This document shows, piece after piece, positions 22,327 to 33,245 of a stretch of DNA of 64,000 nucleotides. The stretch is taken from positions 1,116,001 to 1,180,000 of the forward strand of contig NZ_WAAO01000002.1 in assembly GCF_008868005.1 (NCBI RefSeq). Direction: 5' to 3'. This DNA comes from Microbacterium algeriense. Its GTDB lineage: Bacteria; Actinomycetota; Actinomycetes; Actinomycetales; Microbacteriaceae. How positions within the stretch are numbered: the first letter of the stretch is position 1; each line of letters opens with the position of its first letter. The position numbers and the translations under genes are program-made. Below the pieces are notes generated by a model. It searched no databases. It was not told the DNA's origin and saw nothing but the letters and a program-made list of their open reading frames with translations.

Positions 22327-22796
22327 CGGTTCTCCTCCAGGTCGTTCGGGATGCGGTCGAGGGCGTCGAGCACGAGCTCGATGTCGGTGCGCCGGACTTC
22401 CCGGCGGCGCAGGGCGTCGCGCACGCCGTCGCCGAGGATCGCGTCGATGCGGGCGTGCTGCTCCGGATCGTCGAGGTCGAGGCCGTGGTGCGCGAGGCGT
22501 CGCCGCAGCACGCCCTGGACGCGCCGCACCACGAGGTGTCCGGCGACTCCGGTGCGGGTGTTGATCGCCCAGGCCATCCGCGAGACCTCGGAGCCGCGCG
22601 AAGGGCGGGTCGGCTTCGCCGGCGGCCATGCGGCGCCCTCGTCGAAGAAGACCTGGCGGCCGACCACGCCGATCGCCAGCAGCACGATCATCCAGGCGAC
22701 GACGAACGGAACGGGAAAGCCGAGCCAGCCGAGCACGAAGACCACGACGACGGCCACGACCGCACCGCCCCCGAGCAGCAGCACACGGGCCGTCAT
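22323..22796 (-). CDS. Small membrane protein of the MoxR cluster
   Basis: 157 aa with two adjacent N-terminal transmembrane segments (about residues 4-25 and 27-48) and a charged cytoplasmic C-terminal half that ends in an Arg/Asp-rich helical region (GVRDALRRREVRRTDIELVL). I do not recognise a named family; proteins of this kind occur between DUF4129 and MoxR genes. It overlaps both neighbours by 4 bp. It is probably part of the same membrane complex. Confidence 0.8.
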   Translation of the reverse strand: MTARVLLLGGGAVVAVVVVFVLGWLGFPVPFVVAWMIVLLAIGVVGRQVFFDEGAAWPPAKPTRPSRGSEVSRMAWAINTRTGVAGHLVVRRVQGVLRRRLAHHGLDLDDPEQHARIDAILGDGVRDALRRREVRRTDIELVLDALDRIPNDLEENR

Positions 22797-23548
22797 CGCC
22801 ACGCCGCCTGGACTCCGCGCAGGCAGGCCGCGGCGGTCTGTCGGTCCTGCTCGTCGGCGTCGTGTCCGCCGAAGCGGACCGCTTCGTAGAGGGCGAGCAG
22901 CGTGCGCACGTCGGAGGCGACCCCGGCGCGCCCGCCGATGATCCGCGCCGTGAACTCGGACGGCGTCTCGTTCGACGCCCGGGGGGTGCCGGCGTCGGAG
23001 GCGGATTCCTCCAGACCCACCCAGGCCGCCACGATGCCGTCCCCGGGTGCCGGGCGAGCATCGATCGTGCGGAGCGCCCCGTCGATGCCGCGGCGGATGG
23101 CCGCCGCATCGGGGTCGGCATCCGTCATCGCGCCGCGGGCGGGGAGAGTGTCGGTCAGCGCGGCGTTCTGCCGTGCGAGCGGACGGTCGCGCCAGAGCCG
23201 TCGGAGGAATCGGATCAGCTGACGCAGGCCGAGGAAGGCCACGGTCAGGACGACGGCGATGATCAGGGTCGCGAGCACCGTGCCGACGATCGTCGCGAGC
23301 GGCGAGTCCGCCGGCGGCTCGATCGGCGGAGAGGTGTCCATCGGCAGCGGCGAAGCAGCCTCCTCCCGCGGCTCCTGGACGGGACCGTCCAGCGGCCATG
23401 CCCCGAACTGAGGACGGCCCTGCGCGGCCGCGGTGAACATGACGATGGCGAAAAGCGCCGTGATCGCGACGAACGAGAGCAGAAGGGCTCCCGGTCGACG
23501 CTTCCCCGCGCGCACCGGCTCCGTCTCGGAGGCCTCGACGCGCAGCAT
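22793..23548 (-). CDS. DUF4129 domain membrane protein
   Basis: 251 aa and first gene of the MoxR/DUF58 unit. There is one N-terminal transmembrane segment (about 22-42), a Pro-rich extracytoplasmic linker, a second span (about 85-107), then a cytoplasmic C-terminal DUF4129 domain (GIVAAWVGLEESA and SEFTARII, LLALYEAVRFGG). DUF4129 often appears fused to or beside transglutaminase-like proteins; no transglutaminase gene is in this cluster. The start is the ATG at 23548. It may signal or assemble envelope components; inference only. Confidence 0.85.
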   Translation of the reverse strand: MLRVEASETEPVRAGKRRPGALLLSFVAITALFAIVMFTAAAQGRPQFGAWPLDGPVQEPREEAASPLPMDTSPPIEPPADSPLATIVGTVLATLIIAVVLTVAFLGLRQLIRFLRRLWRDRPLARQNAALTDTLPARGAMTDADPDAAAIRRGIDGALRTIDARPAPGDGIVAAWVGLEESASDAGTPRASNETPSEFTARIIGGRAGVASDVRTLLALYEAVRFGGHDADEQDRQTAAACLRGVQAAWR

Positions 23549-23623
23549 GCCTCCACCCTAGAGGTCACCGGCGCGGGCGCGGTCGCGGACACCGGACCCC
23601 GTGAGGGAATGACCCCCTGTGTC

Positions 23624-24067
23624 TCAGCCGAGATCGGGGCGGCGGCCCGCGAAGGGCGCGAGTCCGTCCCGGAGCGCAGCGATCTCGCCGATATCCATGC
23701 CGACAGCCGCCATCACCTGACGCGGCACGTCGACGGCCCGGTCCCGCAGCGTCATCCCCGCGTCCGTGAGCGTGATCTCCAGTCGCCGTTCGTCCTCGGT
23801 GCTGCGCTGGCGGGCGACCAGCCCGTCCGCCTCCAGTCGTTTCACCAGGGGTGACGCGGTGGCCGGCTCCAGCGCGAGGTCGGCGGCGAGATCGTTGAGC
23901 GTGCGCGGCGATCGCTCCCAGAGCGCCAGCATGACGAGGTACTGCGGGTGCGTCAGGCCCATCGGCTCGAGGATCGGCCGATAGAGCGCGACGACGTTGC
24001 GCGCTGCCGTCACCAGGGCGAAGCAGAGCTGGTTCTCCAGACGGAGCAGGTCATCGGATGCGATCAC
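23624..24067 (-). CDS. MarR-family transcriptional regulator
   Basis: About 147-residue winged-helix repressor. The HTH is visible in LNDLAADLALEPATASPLVKRLEADGL written here as two parts of the DNA-reading helix region, and the wing carries RSTEDERRLEITLT. MarR proteins bind palindromes and usually respond to phenolics or oxidants; no OhrR-type N-terminal reactive Cys is seen, though one Cys occurs early (NQLCFAL). I place the start at GTG 24067 because a TATAGT -10 element (24074-24079, minus) ends 6 nt before it, giving a leaderless message. An ATG at 24082 is in frame but lies above that -10. It is divergent from the small zinc-ribbon gene. Confidence 0.9.
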   Translation of the reverse strand: MIASDDLLRLENQLCFALVTAARNVVALYRPILEPMGLTHPQYLVMLALWERSPRTLNDLAADLALEPATASPLVKRLEADGLVARQRSTEDERRLEITLTDAGMTLRDRAVDVPRQVMAAVGMDIGEIAALRDGLAPFAGRRPDLG

Positions 24068-24086
24068 AAGGCGACTATACATCGGC

Positions 24087-24109
24087 ACTAATCATTAGTA
24101 CACTAATGA
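24087..24109. promoter_or_regulatory. Nested palindromic operators between MarR and divergent gene
   Basis: Two overlapping palindromes share one arm: ACTAAT-C-ATTAGT (24087-24099) and TCATTAGT-AC-ACTAATGA (24092-24109, perfect 8-bp arms). This fits the size and symmetry of MarR boxes. The site covers the -10 (TACACT, 24099-24104) of the rightward gene and the -35 region of marR, so repression of both is expected. Confidence 0.8.
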
Positions 24110-24111
24110 AC

Positions 24112-24354
24112 ATGTCTCACGACCCCGACCGCCCGCCGCTCCGCACCCGCATCCGTGAAGCCGGAGGGCTGTACTCCTGGGTCAACTCGAACCTCATCCG
24201 GTTCGCGGGACCCGCCTCGGTCGGGCCGTACGAAAAGACCCCGCCGCCCAGCGCGGCGGAGCGTGCCGAACGCGCCTGCCCCCTGTGCGGCGCTCCGATG
24301 ACGCAGCATGAGATCGACCGCTCCGGCCCGAAGCCCCTGGTGCACTGCCCGTAG
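24112..24354 (+). CDS. Small zinc-ribbon-like protein divergent from marR
   Basis: About 80 residues. I do not recognise a named family. The N-terminal half is basic with a short amphipathic stretch (LYSWVNSNLIRFAGPA). The C-terminus carries CPLC followed by a His and a terminal HCP, so a Cys3/His zinc knuckle is possible. The ATG at 24112 lies 7 nt after a TACACT -10, suggesting a leaderless message; the ATG at 24106 lies inside the operator, immediately after the -10, and is less likely. It is probably a target of the adjacent MarR repressor. Its function is unknown. Confidence 0.75.
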   Translation: MSHDPDRPPLRTRIREAGGLYSWVNSNLIRFAGPASVGPYEKTPPPSAAERAERACPLCGAPMTQHEIDRSGPKPLVHCP

Positions 24355-24357
24355 CGG

Positions 24358-24708
24358 TCACTCCGATTCCGAGTCGGCGACGGCCGATCCCGTCGACTCG
24401 CGCGCGACGTCGAGCCAGAACATCAGAGCCGTGTCGTCGCCCAACACCTCCGGGACCACGTCCAACCAGCCCGCGCTCATCGTGCGCGCTCCCATCACCG
24501 CGCGCGATACCCCCGGCTGCGTGAGCAGCGCGGCACCGTTCTCGTCATCGACGCGAACCAGGAGGACGCCGCCCGGCCGCGCCCCGACGAGGATCCGGCC
24601 GTCGTCCAGGAACGCCCTGGTCCCGAACATGCGCCGCTCCTCGATCGCGGCGTCCGCGCTCAGGAGCGCCCTCACCCGGTCCGCGAGCTCGTTCCCAGCC
24701 GCATCCAT
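24358..24708 (-). CDS. TfoX N-terminal domain protein
   Basis: 116 aa matching the TfoX/Sxy N-terminal domain: RRMFGTRAFLDDGRILVGA, a central VLLVRV strand, then MGARTMSAGWLDVVPEVL. The TfoX C-terminal domain is absent, as in many actinobacterial single-domain forms. In gamma-proteobacteria TfoX promotes competence, but single-domain homologues are uncharacterised and no competence genes are in the window. It lies 15 bp downstream of uvrB, wait-free and on the same strand, so it may be read through from neither or both neighbours. Confidence 0.85.
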   Translation of the reverse strand: MDAAGNELADRVRALLSADAAIEERRMFGTRAFLDDGRILVGARPGGVLLVRVDDENGAALLTQPGVSRAVMGARTMSAGWLDVVPEVLGDDTALMFWLDVARESTGSAVADSESE

Positions 24709-24723
24709 CCGATCGACTCCTGC

Positions 24724-26796
<2,073 letters not shown>

Positions 26797-26842
26797 ACCT
26801 CCAGCGTATGCCGCCCCTCCGACATCGAGGCCGTGTCCGCCC

Positions 26843-27442
26843 TCAGCGTGCGTTGAGCCGTTCCCAGAGCGCGTCGGTCTGCTCGCGCGTCCGCTCGATG
26901 GTGTCCGAGGTGTCGATCACGACGTCGGCGATCGCGAGTCGACGGTCGTCCGAGACCTGGGCGTCGATCCGCTCCTGTGCGGCCCGCTCGTCCATGCCCC
27001 GCAGCTCCACGAGACGGCGATGGCGGATCGCTGCCGGCGCGTGAGCGACGACGATGACGTCCCACGGATCGTCGACGCGCGCTTCCACCAGAAGCGGAAC
27101 GTCGTACACGACCACGGCGTCGGGGTCGGCGGCCAGAGCCGCGTCGAATCGGCGCTGCGACTCCTCCCGCACCGCGGGGTGCACGATCGCGTTCAGCTGC
27201 GCGAGCTGGTCGGGGTCGCCGAACACGGTCGCCCCCAGCGCGGCCCGGTCGAGCGAGCCGTCCGCGGCGATCACCGCGCCGCCGAACGTGTCGGCGATCC
27301 GTGCGAGCACGGGCGAGCCCGGGGACTGCACGTCGCGCACGATCTGGTCGGCGTCCACGACGACGGCGCCGTGCTCGGCCAGGCGCCGCGCGATGGTCGA
27401 CTTGCCGGACGCGATGCCTCCGGTGAGCGCGATGAGGGGCAT
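26843..27442 (-). CDS. coaE: Dephospho-CoA kinase
   Basis: Last step of coenzyme A synthesis: phosphorylates the 3'-hydroxyl of dephospho-CoA. The product is 199 aa. The P-loop [11 protein letters not shown] is at residues 6-16, the acceptor region is [11 protein letters not shown], and the lid contains [13 protein letters not shown]. Length is normal; the C-terminal GrpB-like extension seen in some actinobacterial CoaE proteins is absent. In many actinobacteria coaE is next to rpsA; here a roughly 6.5-kb sulfur cluster separates them. Confidence 0.96.
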   Translation of the reverse strand: MPLIALTGGIASGKSTIARRLAEHGAVVVDADQIVRDVQSPGSPVLARIADTFGGAVIAADGSLDRAALGATVFGDPDQLAQLNAIVHPAVREESQRRFDAALAADPDAVVVYDVPLLVEARVDDPWDVIVVAHAPAAIRHRRLVELRGMDERAAQERIDAQVSDDRRLAIADVVIDTSDTIERTREQTDALWERLNAR

Positions 27443-27474
27443 GCCGCCAGTCTAGGCTCGGCGGCCGACGCCCC

Positions 27475-28053
27475 TCACCTCGCCAGCAGCTGCCGCCGGG
27501 AGCTGATCACTCCCGTGTCGAACCCGGCGAGGTGCAGGCCGCCGTGGAACCGCGCATGTTCGATCTTGATGCAGCGGTCCATCACCACCGACAGCCCCGC
27601 TCCCTCGGCGATCGCCGCGGCATCCTCGTTCCACGAGCCGAGCTGCAGCCACAGCGTCCGGGCTCCGGCCTCGATCGCCTCCTGCGCGACGCCGGGAAGG
27701 TCGTCGTGGCGACGGAACACGTCGACGATGTCCGGCCGCACGGGCAGGTCGCCCAGCGAGGCGTACACGGGCCGGCCGAGGATCTCCGTCTCTCGCGGGT
27801 TCACCAGGTACACGTCGTAGGCCGTGCTCGACAGCAGATACGTCGCGACGAAGTACGACGCCCGCGCGGGGTTGTTGGACGCTCCGACGATCGCGACGGA
27901 CTTCGCGCGGCGGAGCAGACCGAACCGCTCCTGCTGGGAGGGCCCGACCCAGGTCCGCCCCGGCACGGTCGGCGCCGCCCCGGGGAGGGCGCAGGCCGCC
28001 GCATCCGTCACGGGAGGCAGTTCGCACGCATCGCCCGCGGTCGTCCCGCTCAT
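27475..28053 (-). CDS. CoA-binding domain protein (YccU-like)
   Basis: 192 aa. The Rossmann-like CoA-binding fold starts near residue 50 with KSVAIVGASNNPARASYFV and continues with VYLVNPRETEILGRPVYASL and LWLQLGSW, the pattern of the single-domain YccU family. A Cys (MDRCIKIEH) near the end is conserved in the family. The first 45 residues are low-complexity and not conserved-looking. It overlaps the sulfhydrylase gene by 4 bp and closes the ssu-like cluster. These proteins bind CoA in structures of homologues, but their role is not established. Confidence 0.9.
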   Translation of the reverse strand: MSGTTAGDACELPPVTDAAACALPGAAPTVPGRTWVGPSQQERFGLLRRAKSVAIVGASNNPARASYFVATYLLSSTAYDVYLVNPRETEILGRPVYASLGDLPVRPDIVDVFRRHDDLPGVAQEAIEAGARTLWLQLGSWNEDAAAIAEGAGLSVVMDRCIKIEHARFHGGLHLAGFDTGVISSRRQLLAR

Positions 28054-29354
28054 CGGTTCGCTCCTGTCGCCGTGGTGAGGGCCTGGTCCAGGTCCCAGAT
28101 GATGTCGTCGGGGTCTTCCAATCCCACGGAGATGCGGATCAGGTCGGAGCGCACGCCCGCCGCGACGAGCTGCTCGTCGGTGAGCTGACGGTGCGTGGTC
28201 GACGCGGGATGGATGACCAGGGTGCGGGCATCGCCGATGTTCGCCAGGTGCGAGGCCAGCTGCAGGTTCTCGATGAGCCGCTCCCCCGCGGCCCGGCCGT
28301 CGTCGGCGGCGACGCCGAACGCGAAGACCGAGCCAGGGCCCAGCGGCAGATACTTCGCCGCGCGCTCGTGGTGCGGATGCCCTTCGAGTCCCGCCCAGGT
28401 CACGTAGGAGACGCGCGGGTCGGAGGCCAGCCAGTCCGCCACGATGCGCGCGTTGGCCAGGTGCGCATCGATGCGCTGCGGCAGCGTCTCGATGCCCTGG
28501 AGGAGGTTGAACGCCGACTGCGGACTGAGTGCGGGGCCGATGTCGCGCAGCTGCTCGGAGCGGAGCTTGGTGAGGAAGCCGTACTCGCCGAAGTTGTCCC
28601 ACCACTTGATGCCGCCGTACGACTCGACCGGCTCGGTCATCTGCGGGAACTTGCCGTTGCCCCAGTCGAACGTCCCCTTCTCGATCACGACACCGCCCAG
28701 GGTGGTGCCGTGGCCGCCGAGGAACTTCGTGACCGAGTGGATGACGATGTCGGCGCCGTGCTCGAGCGGACGCGCGAGGTAGGGGGTGGCGAGGGTCGCG
28801 TCCACGACGAGCGGCACACCGGCAGCGTGGGCGACGGCGGCCAGTCCCTCGATGTCGGCGATCTCGCCGGAGGGGTTGCCGATCATCTCGACGTAGACGA
28901 CCTTCGTCTCCGGCCGGATCGCGTCCGCGAAGTCCGCGGGATCCGTCGAGGCGACGAAGGTGGTCTCCACACCGAAGCGGCGCAGCGTCACGTCCAGCTG
29001 CGTCACCGTGCCGCCGTAGAGCTGCGCGGCGGCGACGACGTGATCGCCCGCGCCCACGAGAGCGGCGAACGTGATGAACTCCGCGCTCATGCCGGAGGCG
29101 GTCGCGACCGCACCGATGCCGCCTTCGAGCGAGGCCAGACGCTCTTCGAGCGCGGCGACGGTGGGGTTGCCGATCCGGGAGTAGATGTTGCCGTACTTCT
29201 GCAGCGCGAACAGGTTCCCCGCATCGGCGGCATCGTCGAACACGAACGACGTGGTCTGGTAGATCGGGACCGCCCTCGCGCCGGTCGAGGCGTCCGGGGT
29301 TCCTCCGGCGTGCAGGGCTCTGGTCCGGAACCCGAAGCGGTGTTCTTCCGTCAT
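28050..29354 (-). CDS. metY: O-acetylhomoserine sulfhydrylase (PLP-dependent)
   Basis: Cys/Met metabolism PLP enzyme, 434 aa. It assimilates sulfide into O-acetylhomoserine (possibly O-acetylserine) to form homocysteine. Family features: [18 protein letters not shown] at the N-terminus, IYQTTSFVF, the PLP lysine in [11 protein letters not shown] (about residue 206), and [10 protein letters not shown] near the C-terminus. The roughly 430-residue length and the long middle region favour the OAH sulfhydrylase type over cystathionine gamma-synthase (about 380 aa). It overlaps the upstream acyl-CoA synthetase by 4 bp. Confidence 0.93.
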   Translation of the reverse strand: MTEEHRFGFRTRALHAGGTPDASTGARAVPIYQTTSFVFDDAADAGNLFALQKYGNIYSRIGNPTVAALEERLASLEGGIGAVATASGMSAEFITFAALVGAGDHVVAAAQLYGGTVTQLDVTLRRFGVETTFVASTDPADFADAIRPETKVVYVEMIGNPSGEIADIEGLAAVAHAAGVPLVVDATLATPYLARPLEHGADIVIHSVTKFLGGHGTTLGGVVIEKGTFDWGNGKFPQMTEPVESYGGIKWWDNFGEYGFLTKLRSEQLRDIGPALSPQSAFNLLQGIETLPQRIDAHLANARIVADWLASDPRVSYVTWAGLEGHPHHERAAKYLPLGPGSVFAFGVAADDGRAAGERLIENLQLASHLANIGDARTLVIHPASTTHRQLTDEQLVAAGVRSDLIRISVGLEDPDDIIWDLDQALTTATGANR

Positions 29355-31360
29355 GATGTCCTCAGTTCAGCGGCGGCGAGCACGTCGGCGATGTCGTCGA
29401 CGGCCCAGGGGTTCTGCAGCGATGTCGTGTCGCCGAGCGGCGGGGGCTCTCTGCCGATCCGGCGGTCCTGCTCGGCCTCCCACAGCTGCGCCAGGAGTCG
29501 CCGCATGATCTTCCCGGAGCGGGTCTTGGGCAGATCGGGCACGACCACGATGTGCTTGGGCTTCGCGACGGGACCGATCGCCGCGGCGACCTGGGCACGC
29601 AGCGCGGACGGAGCGACCTCCGCGCGACCGGACGGGGTGACGAAGGCCACCACGGCCTGTCCCGTGACCGGATCGGACACCCCGGCCGAGCCGGCCTCGC
29701 CCACGGTGTCGTGCGCGACGAGGGCGGACTCGATCTCGATCGTGGACAGACGGTGGCCCGAGACGTTGACCACGTCGTCGAGGCGGCCCAGGATCCAGAT
29801 GTAGCCGTCGGCATCCCTCGTCGCCCCGTCACCGGCGACGTAGAACCCGCCGTGCTCTCCCTTGCCGGCATAGGCCGCCCAGTACGCGTCCCGGTACCGC
29901 GTCGGGTTCCCCCAGACGGTGCGGGCCATGCCCGGCCACGGTCGACGCACGACCAGCGTGCCGGACCGGCCGGGAGGCACCTCCGCGCCGTCCTCGTCCA
30001 CGACGGCGACGTCGATCCCCGGCAGTGGTACGGACGCCGAGCCGGGTTTGAGGCTCGTCACACCCGGCAGCGGCGCGATCATCGCGGCGCCGGTCTCGGA
30101 CTGCCACCAGGTGTCGATGACGGGCAGTTCGTCACGACCGAAGTTCCGGCGGAACCACACCCAGGCCTCGGGGTTGATCGCCTCGCCCACGGTGCCGAGC
30201 AGCCGCAGGGTGGAGAGGTCGTGCCCGGCCGGGAGGGCGGAGCCGAACCAGGTCATGAACGTGCGGATCAGCGTGGGAGCCGTGTAGTAGACCGTCACCC
30301 CGTAGCGCTCGATGATCTCGAGGTGACGCTCGCGGTGCGGTGCGTCCGGCGTCCCCTCGTAGATGACCTGCGTGAGGCCGTTCGACAGCGGTCCGTAGAT
30401 CTCGTACGTGTGCGCCGTGACCCAAGCGAGGTCGGCCGTGCACCAGTGCACGTCGTCGGGCCGGGCGTCGAAATGCGCCCAGTGCGCCCAACTCGCCTGC
30501 GTCAGGTACCCGCCCGAGGTGTGCACGAGCCCCTTCGGCTTCCCCGTGGTCCCTGAGGTGTAGATGATGAACAGCGGATGCTCGGCGTCGAACGCCTGCG
30601 CCTCGTGGCGAGGCGAGGCGGTGTCGACGATGTCGTGCCACCACACGTCACGCCCCGCGGTCCACGGCACCTCCTGCCCGGTTCGACGCAGCACGAGCAC
30701 ATGCTCGAGGTCGGGGAGCCCCGCCGCAGCGAGGTCGGCGGTCGACTTCACCTCGGTGGCCGTCCCGCGCCGGAACTGCCCGTCGCTGGTCACGAGCAGC
30801 TTCGCGGCCGTGTCCTCGAGGCGGAAGCGGACCGCCTCCGCGGAGAAGCCCCCGAACACCAGCGAGTGCACGGCGCCGATCCGCGCGCAGGCGAGTGTGA
30901 TCACGACCGTCTCGACGAGAACGGGGAGATAGATCACGACCCGGTCCCCCGGCTCGATGCCGAGTTCCGTGAGTGCGTTCGCCGCCTGCGAGACCCGCTG
31001 CTGGAGGTCGGCGTAGGTCACGGAGACACGGTCGCCGGGCTCGCCCTCGAAGTGCAGGGCGACCTTCTCGCCCCGCCCGGCTTCGACGTGGCGGTCGACG
31101 CAGTTCACGGCCACGTTGAGCCTCCCGCCGACGAACCACCGCGCCGCGGGGATCGCCCCGTCGGTCGGCGGCTCCCACTCGTGCGCGGTGCGCCACGGCT
31201 CCGCCCATTCCAGACGGCGGGCCGCTTCCTCCCAGAACGCGACCGGATCGGCCGCCGCCCGCGCGTAGGCCTCCCCGGTGACGTTCGCATCCGGGAACGC
31301 GTTCGACCGCTCGTAGACGCGGGTCTCCTGCAGCCGCGCTTCCGTGTCGGTCACGTCCAT
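29351..31360 (-). CDS. acs: Acetyl-CoA synthetase-like AMP-forming ligase
   Basis: 669 aa, full-length AcsA type: N-terminal ACS domain, adenylation core with YTSGTTGKPKG, DTWWQSETG (Trp that limits the acyl pocket to short chains), YVAGDGATRDADGYIWILGR hinge region, and the C-terminal catalytic lysine in PKTRSGKIMRR, a site regulated by acetylation in homologues. Acetate or propionate is the expected substrate. Start at ATG 31360; it overlaps the permease gene by 10 bp and metY by 4 bp. Its place inside a sulfonate-import and sulfhydrylase unit is unusual and may mean that it activates a carbon product of an imported sulfur compound. Confidence 0.93.
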   Translation of the reverse strand: MDVTDTEARLQETRVYERSNAFPDANVTGEAYARAAADPVAFWEEAARRLEWAEPWRTAHEWEPPTDGAIPAARWFVGGRLNVAVNCVDRHVEAGRGEKVALHFEGEPGDRVSVTYADLQQRVSQAANALTELGIEPGDRVVIYLPVLVETVVITLACARIGAVHSLVFGGFSAEAVRFRLEDTAAKLLVTSDGQFRRGTATEVKSTADLAAAGLPDLEHVLVLRRTGQEVPWTAGRDVWWHDIVDTASPRHEAQAFDAEHPLFIIYTSGTTGKPKGLVHTSGGYLTQASWAHWAHFDARPDDVHWCTADLAWVTAHTYEIYGPLSNGLTQVIYEGTPDAPHRERHLEIIERYGVTVYYTAPTLIRTFMTWFGSALPAGHDLSTLRLLGTVGEAINPEAWVWFRRNFGRDELPVIDTWWQSETGAAMIAPLPGVTSLKPGSASVPLPGIDVAVVDEDGAEVPPGRSGTLVVRRPWPGMARTVWGNPTRYRDAYWAAYAGKGEHGGFYVAGDGATRDADGYIWILGRLDDVVNVSGHRLSTIEIESALVAHDTVGEAGSAGVSDPVTGQAVVAFVTPSGRAEVAPSALRAQVAAAIGPVAKPKHIVVVPDLPKTRSGKIMRRLLAQLWEAEQDRRIGREPPPLGDTTSLQNPWAVDDIADVLAAAELRTS

Positions 31361-32208
31361 CGGCGCAGCAGGAACTTCTCCAGCAGTGCGAGAACACCGT
31401 TGGTGATCGTGCCGAGCAGCGCGAGCAGCACGATGGAGAGCAGGATGCGGTCGACACGACCCGTGCTCTGCGAGTCGGTCAGCAGGAACCCGAGTCCCAT
31501 CGACGACGCGATCAGCTCCGCCGCGACGAGGAACAGCCAGGCCTGCGCGAGCGCGAGCCGCAGACCGGCCACCACCGAGGGGACGACCGCGGGCAGTTGC
31601 ACGGTGCGGAACAGCGACCAGCCGCGGAGGCTGAACGAGCGTCCCGCCTCGACCAGTTGCGGGTCGACGTGTCGCAGCGCTGAGGCCACGGTCGTGTAGA
31701 CCGGGAAGAAGGCTCCGATGGCGATCAGGGTCACCTTGGACTCCTCGCCGATCTGCATCCACAGGATCAGCAGCGGCACCCAGGCGAGCGAGGGCACGGC
31801 CCGGACCGCCGCGAGCGTGGGGCTGAGCAGCATGTCACCCAGCCGGGACAGCCCGACGAGTCCCGCGACGGCGAGGCCGATCACCGAGCCGATGGCGAAG
31901 CCGAGCAGCACGCGCTGCACCGAGATCGCGATGTGCGTCCACAGCTGTCCGCTCTCCGCCAGTTCCACTCCGGCCTCGAAGACGGCGGCGGGTGCGGGCA
32001 GCCGGTACGGCTCGACGAGACCCGATGCGGTGACGATCTGCCAGGTGAGCAGGATCGCAGCGGGCAGCAGCAGCCCGCCGAGGATGCGGACGAGCGGCCG
32101 GTCCCCCCAGCGTCGGACTCCGGCGGCAGGGCGTCGACGTCCCGCCGCGGACTCGAGCGCGTCGCGCGAGTCCGCCGGGACGATCACCCGCTGGTCGAGG
32201 TCGGTCAC
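31351..32208 (-). CDS. ssuC: ABC transporter permease, SsuC/TauC type
   Basis: 285-residue inner-membrane permease of the nitrate/sulfonate/taurine class. About six spans are visible from residue 42 on. The cytoplasmic EAA loop is intact (EAGRSFSLRGWSLFRTVQLP). It lies between the binding-protein and ligase genes with a 4-bp overlap upstream. The imported compound is probably an organosulfonate, judged from the family and the neighbouring sulfhydrylase; nitrate or thiamine precursors are also imported by relatives. Confidence 0.92.
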   Translation of the reverse strand: MTDLDQRVIVPADSRDALESAAGRRRPAAGVRRWGDRPLVRILGGLLLPAAILLTWQIVTASGLVEPYRLPAPAAVFEAGVELAESGQLWTHIAISVQRVLLGFAIGSVIGLAVAGLVGLSRLGDMLLSPTLAAVRAVPSLAWVPLLILWMQIGEESKVTLIAIGAFFPVYTTVASALRHVDPQLVEAGRSFSLRGWSLFRTVQLPAVVPSVVAGLRLALAQAWLFLVAAELIASSMGLGFLLTDSQSTGRVDRILLSIVLLALLGTITNGVLALLEKFLLRRWT

Positions 32209-33245
32209 TCGTCCCCGACCGCCTTCTTCGCGAAGGTGTCGTTCACGATGGTGGAGAGCGCCTTGTCGACGGATTCCTGTCCGCCCTGGACATCCCCGGA
32301 CTCGACGAGCACGGGGGCGATCTTCTCCAGCACGGCGACCTGATCCTCCCCCGGGATGCCGCTCACGTCGAGGTTCGAGCGCTCCTGGATGACCGTGGTG
32401 GCGACGGCCGGGTCGATCCCGGCGACCTCAGCCAGCAGCGCCGCCGTCTCCTCGGGGTTCTCGAGCGCCCACTCGCGTGCCTGCTCGTACGCGTCGACGA
32501 CGGCCTGCGCGAGGTCGGGGTGGTTCGTGACGAAGTCCTCGGTCGCGTTGAGGAAGCCGTAGGTGTTGAAGTCGACGTTCCGGTAGATGAGCTTGTCGCC
32601 CGACTCCACCTCGGCGGCGGCCATGATGGGGTCGAGGCCCGCCCACGCGTCGACGGAGCCGCCGTCGAGCGCAGCCCGTCCGTCGGCGTGCTGGAGATTC
32701 TGCACCTCGACGTCGGCGAGCGAGAGCCCGCCCTCTTCGAGTGCCTGCAGGAGGAAGAAGTAGGGGTCGGTGCCCTTCGTGGCGGCGACGGAGGCGCCCT
32801 TGAGGTCTTCCAGCGAGGCGATGCCGCTGTCCGGTCCCACGACGATCGCCGACCATTCCGGCTGCGAGTAGATGTCGATGACCTGGATGGGCGAGCCGTT
32901 GGCCCGTGCCAGGAGAGCGGCGGAGCCGGCGGTCGACCCGACGTCGACGGATCCGGATCGCAGCAGCTCGTTGGCCTTGTTGGAGCCGGCGGACTGGATC
33001 CACTCGACCTCGACGTCGTCGCCGAGGATCTCCTCGAGGATCCCCTGATCGCGGATCACGAGGCTCAGCGGGTTGTAGGTGGCGAAGTCGATGGACAGCG
33101 TGTCGGACGACCACTCCCCGCTCGCCGCGGCGTCGTTGTCGTCGTCGGCCTTGGCGTTCTCGCCGGCCACGCAGCCGGTCGCGACGAGCATCATCGTCCC
33201 GGCGATCGCGATCGCAGGGATGATGCGGCGGGTGATGGTGCTCAT
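32205..33245 (-). CDS. ssuA: ABC transporter substrate-binding lipoprotein, SsuA type
   Basis: 346 aa with a lipoprotein signal peptide: hydrophobic core AIAIAGTMMLVATGC, lipobox ending at Cys25. The mature part has the SsuA/NMT1-like fold (DTLSIDFATYNPLSLVIRD, ELLRSGSVDVGSTAGSAALL). Extracytoplasmic and lipid-anchored. It overlaps ssuB and ssuC by 4 bp each. The ligand is inferred to be an aliphatic sulfonate; no ligand-defining residues can be named from sequence alone. Confidence 0.92.
   Translation of the reverse strand: MSTITRRIIPAIAIAGTMMLVATGCVAGENAKADDDNDAAASGEWSSDTLSIDFATYNPLSLVIRDQGILEEILGDDVEVEWIQSAGSNKANELLRSGSVDVGSTAGSAALLARANGSPIQVIDIYSQPEWSAIVVGPDSGIASLEDLKGASVAATKGTDPYFFLLQALEEGGLSLADVEVQNLQHADGRAALDGGSVDAWAGLDPIMAAAEVESGDKLIYRNVDFNTYGFLNATEDFVTNHPDLAQAVVDAYEQAREWALENPEETAALLAEVAGIDPAVATTVIQERSNLDVSGIPGEDQVAVLEKIAPVLVESGDVQGGQESVDKALSTIVNDTFAKKAVGDE

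Noticed and set aside
24082..24088. Upstream ATG/GTG starts for MarR
   Set aside because: They lie above the TATAGT -10 element and have no ribosome-binding site, so a leaderless start at 24067 fits better.
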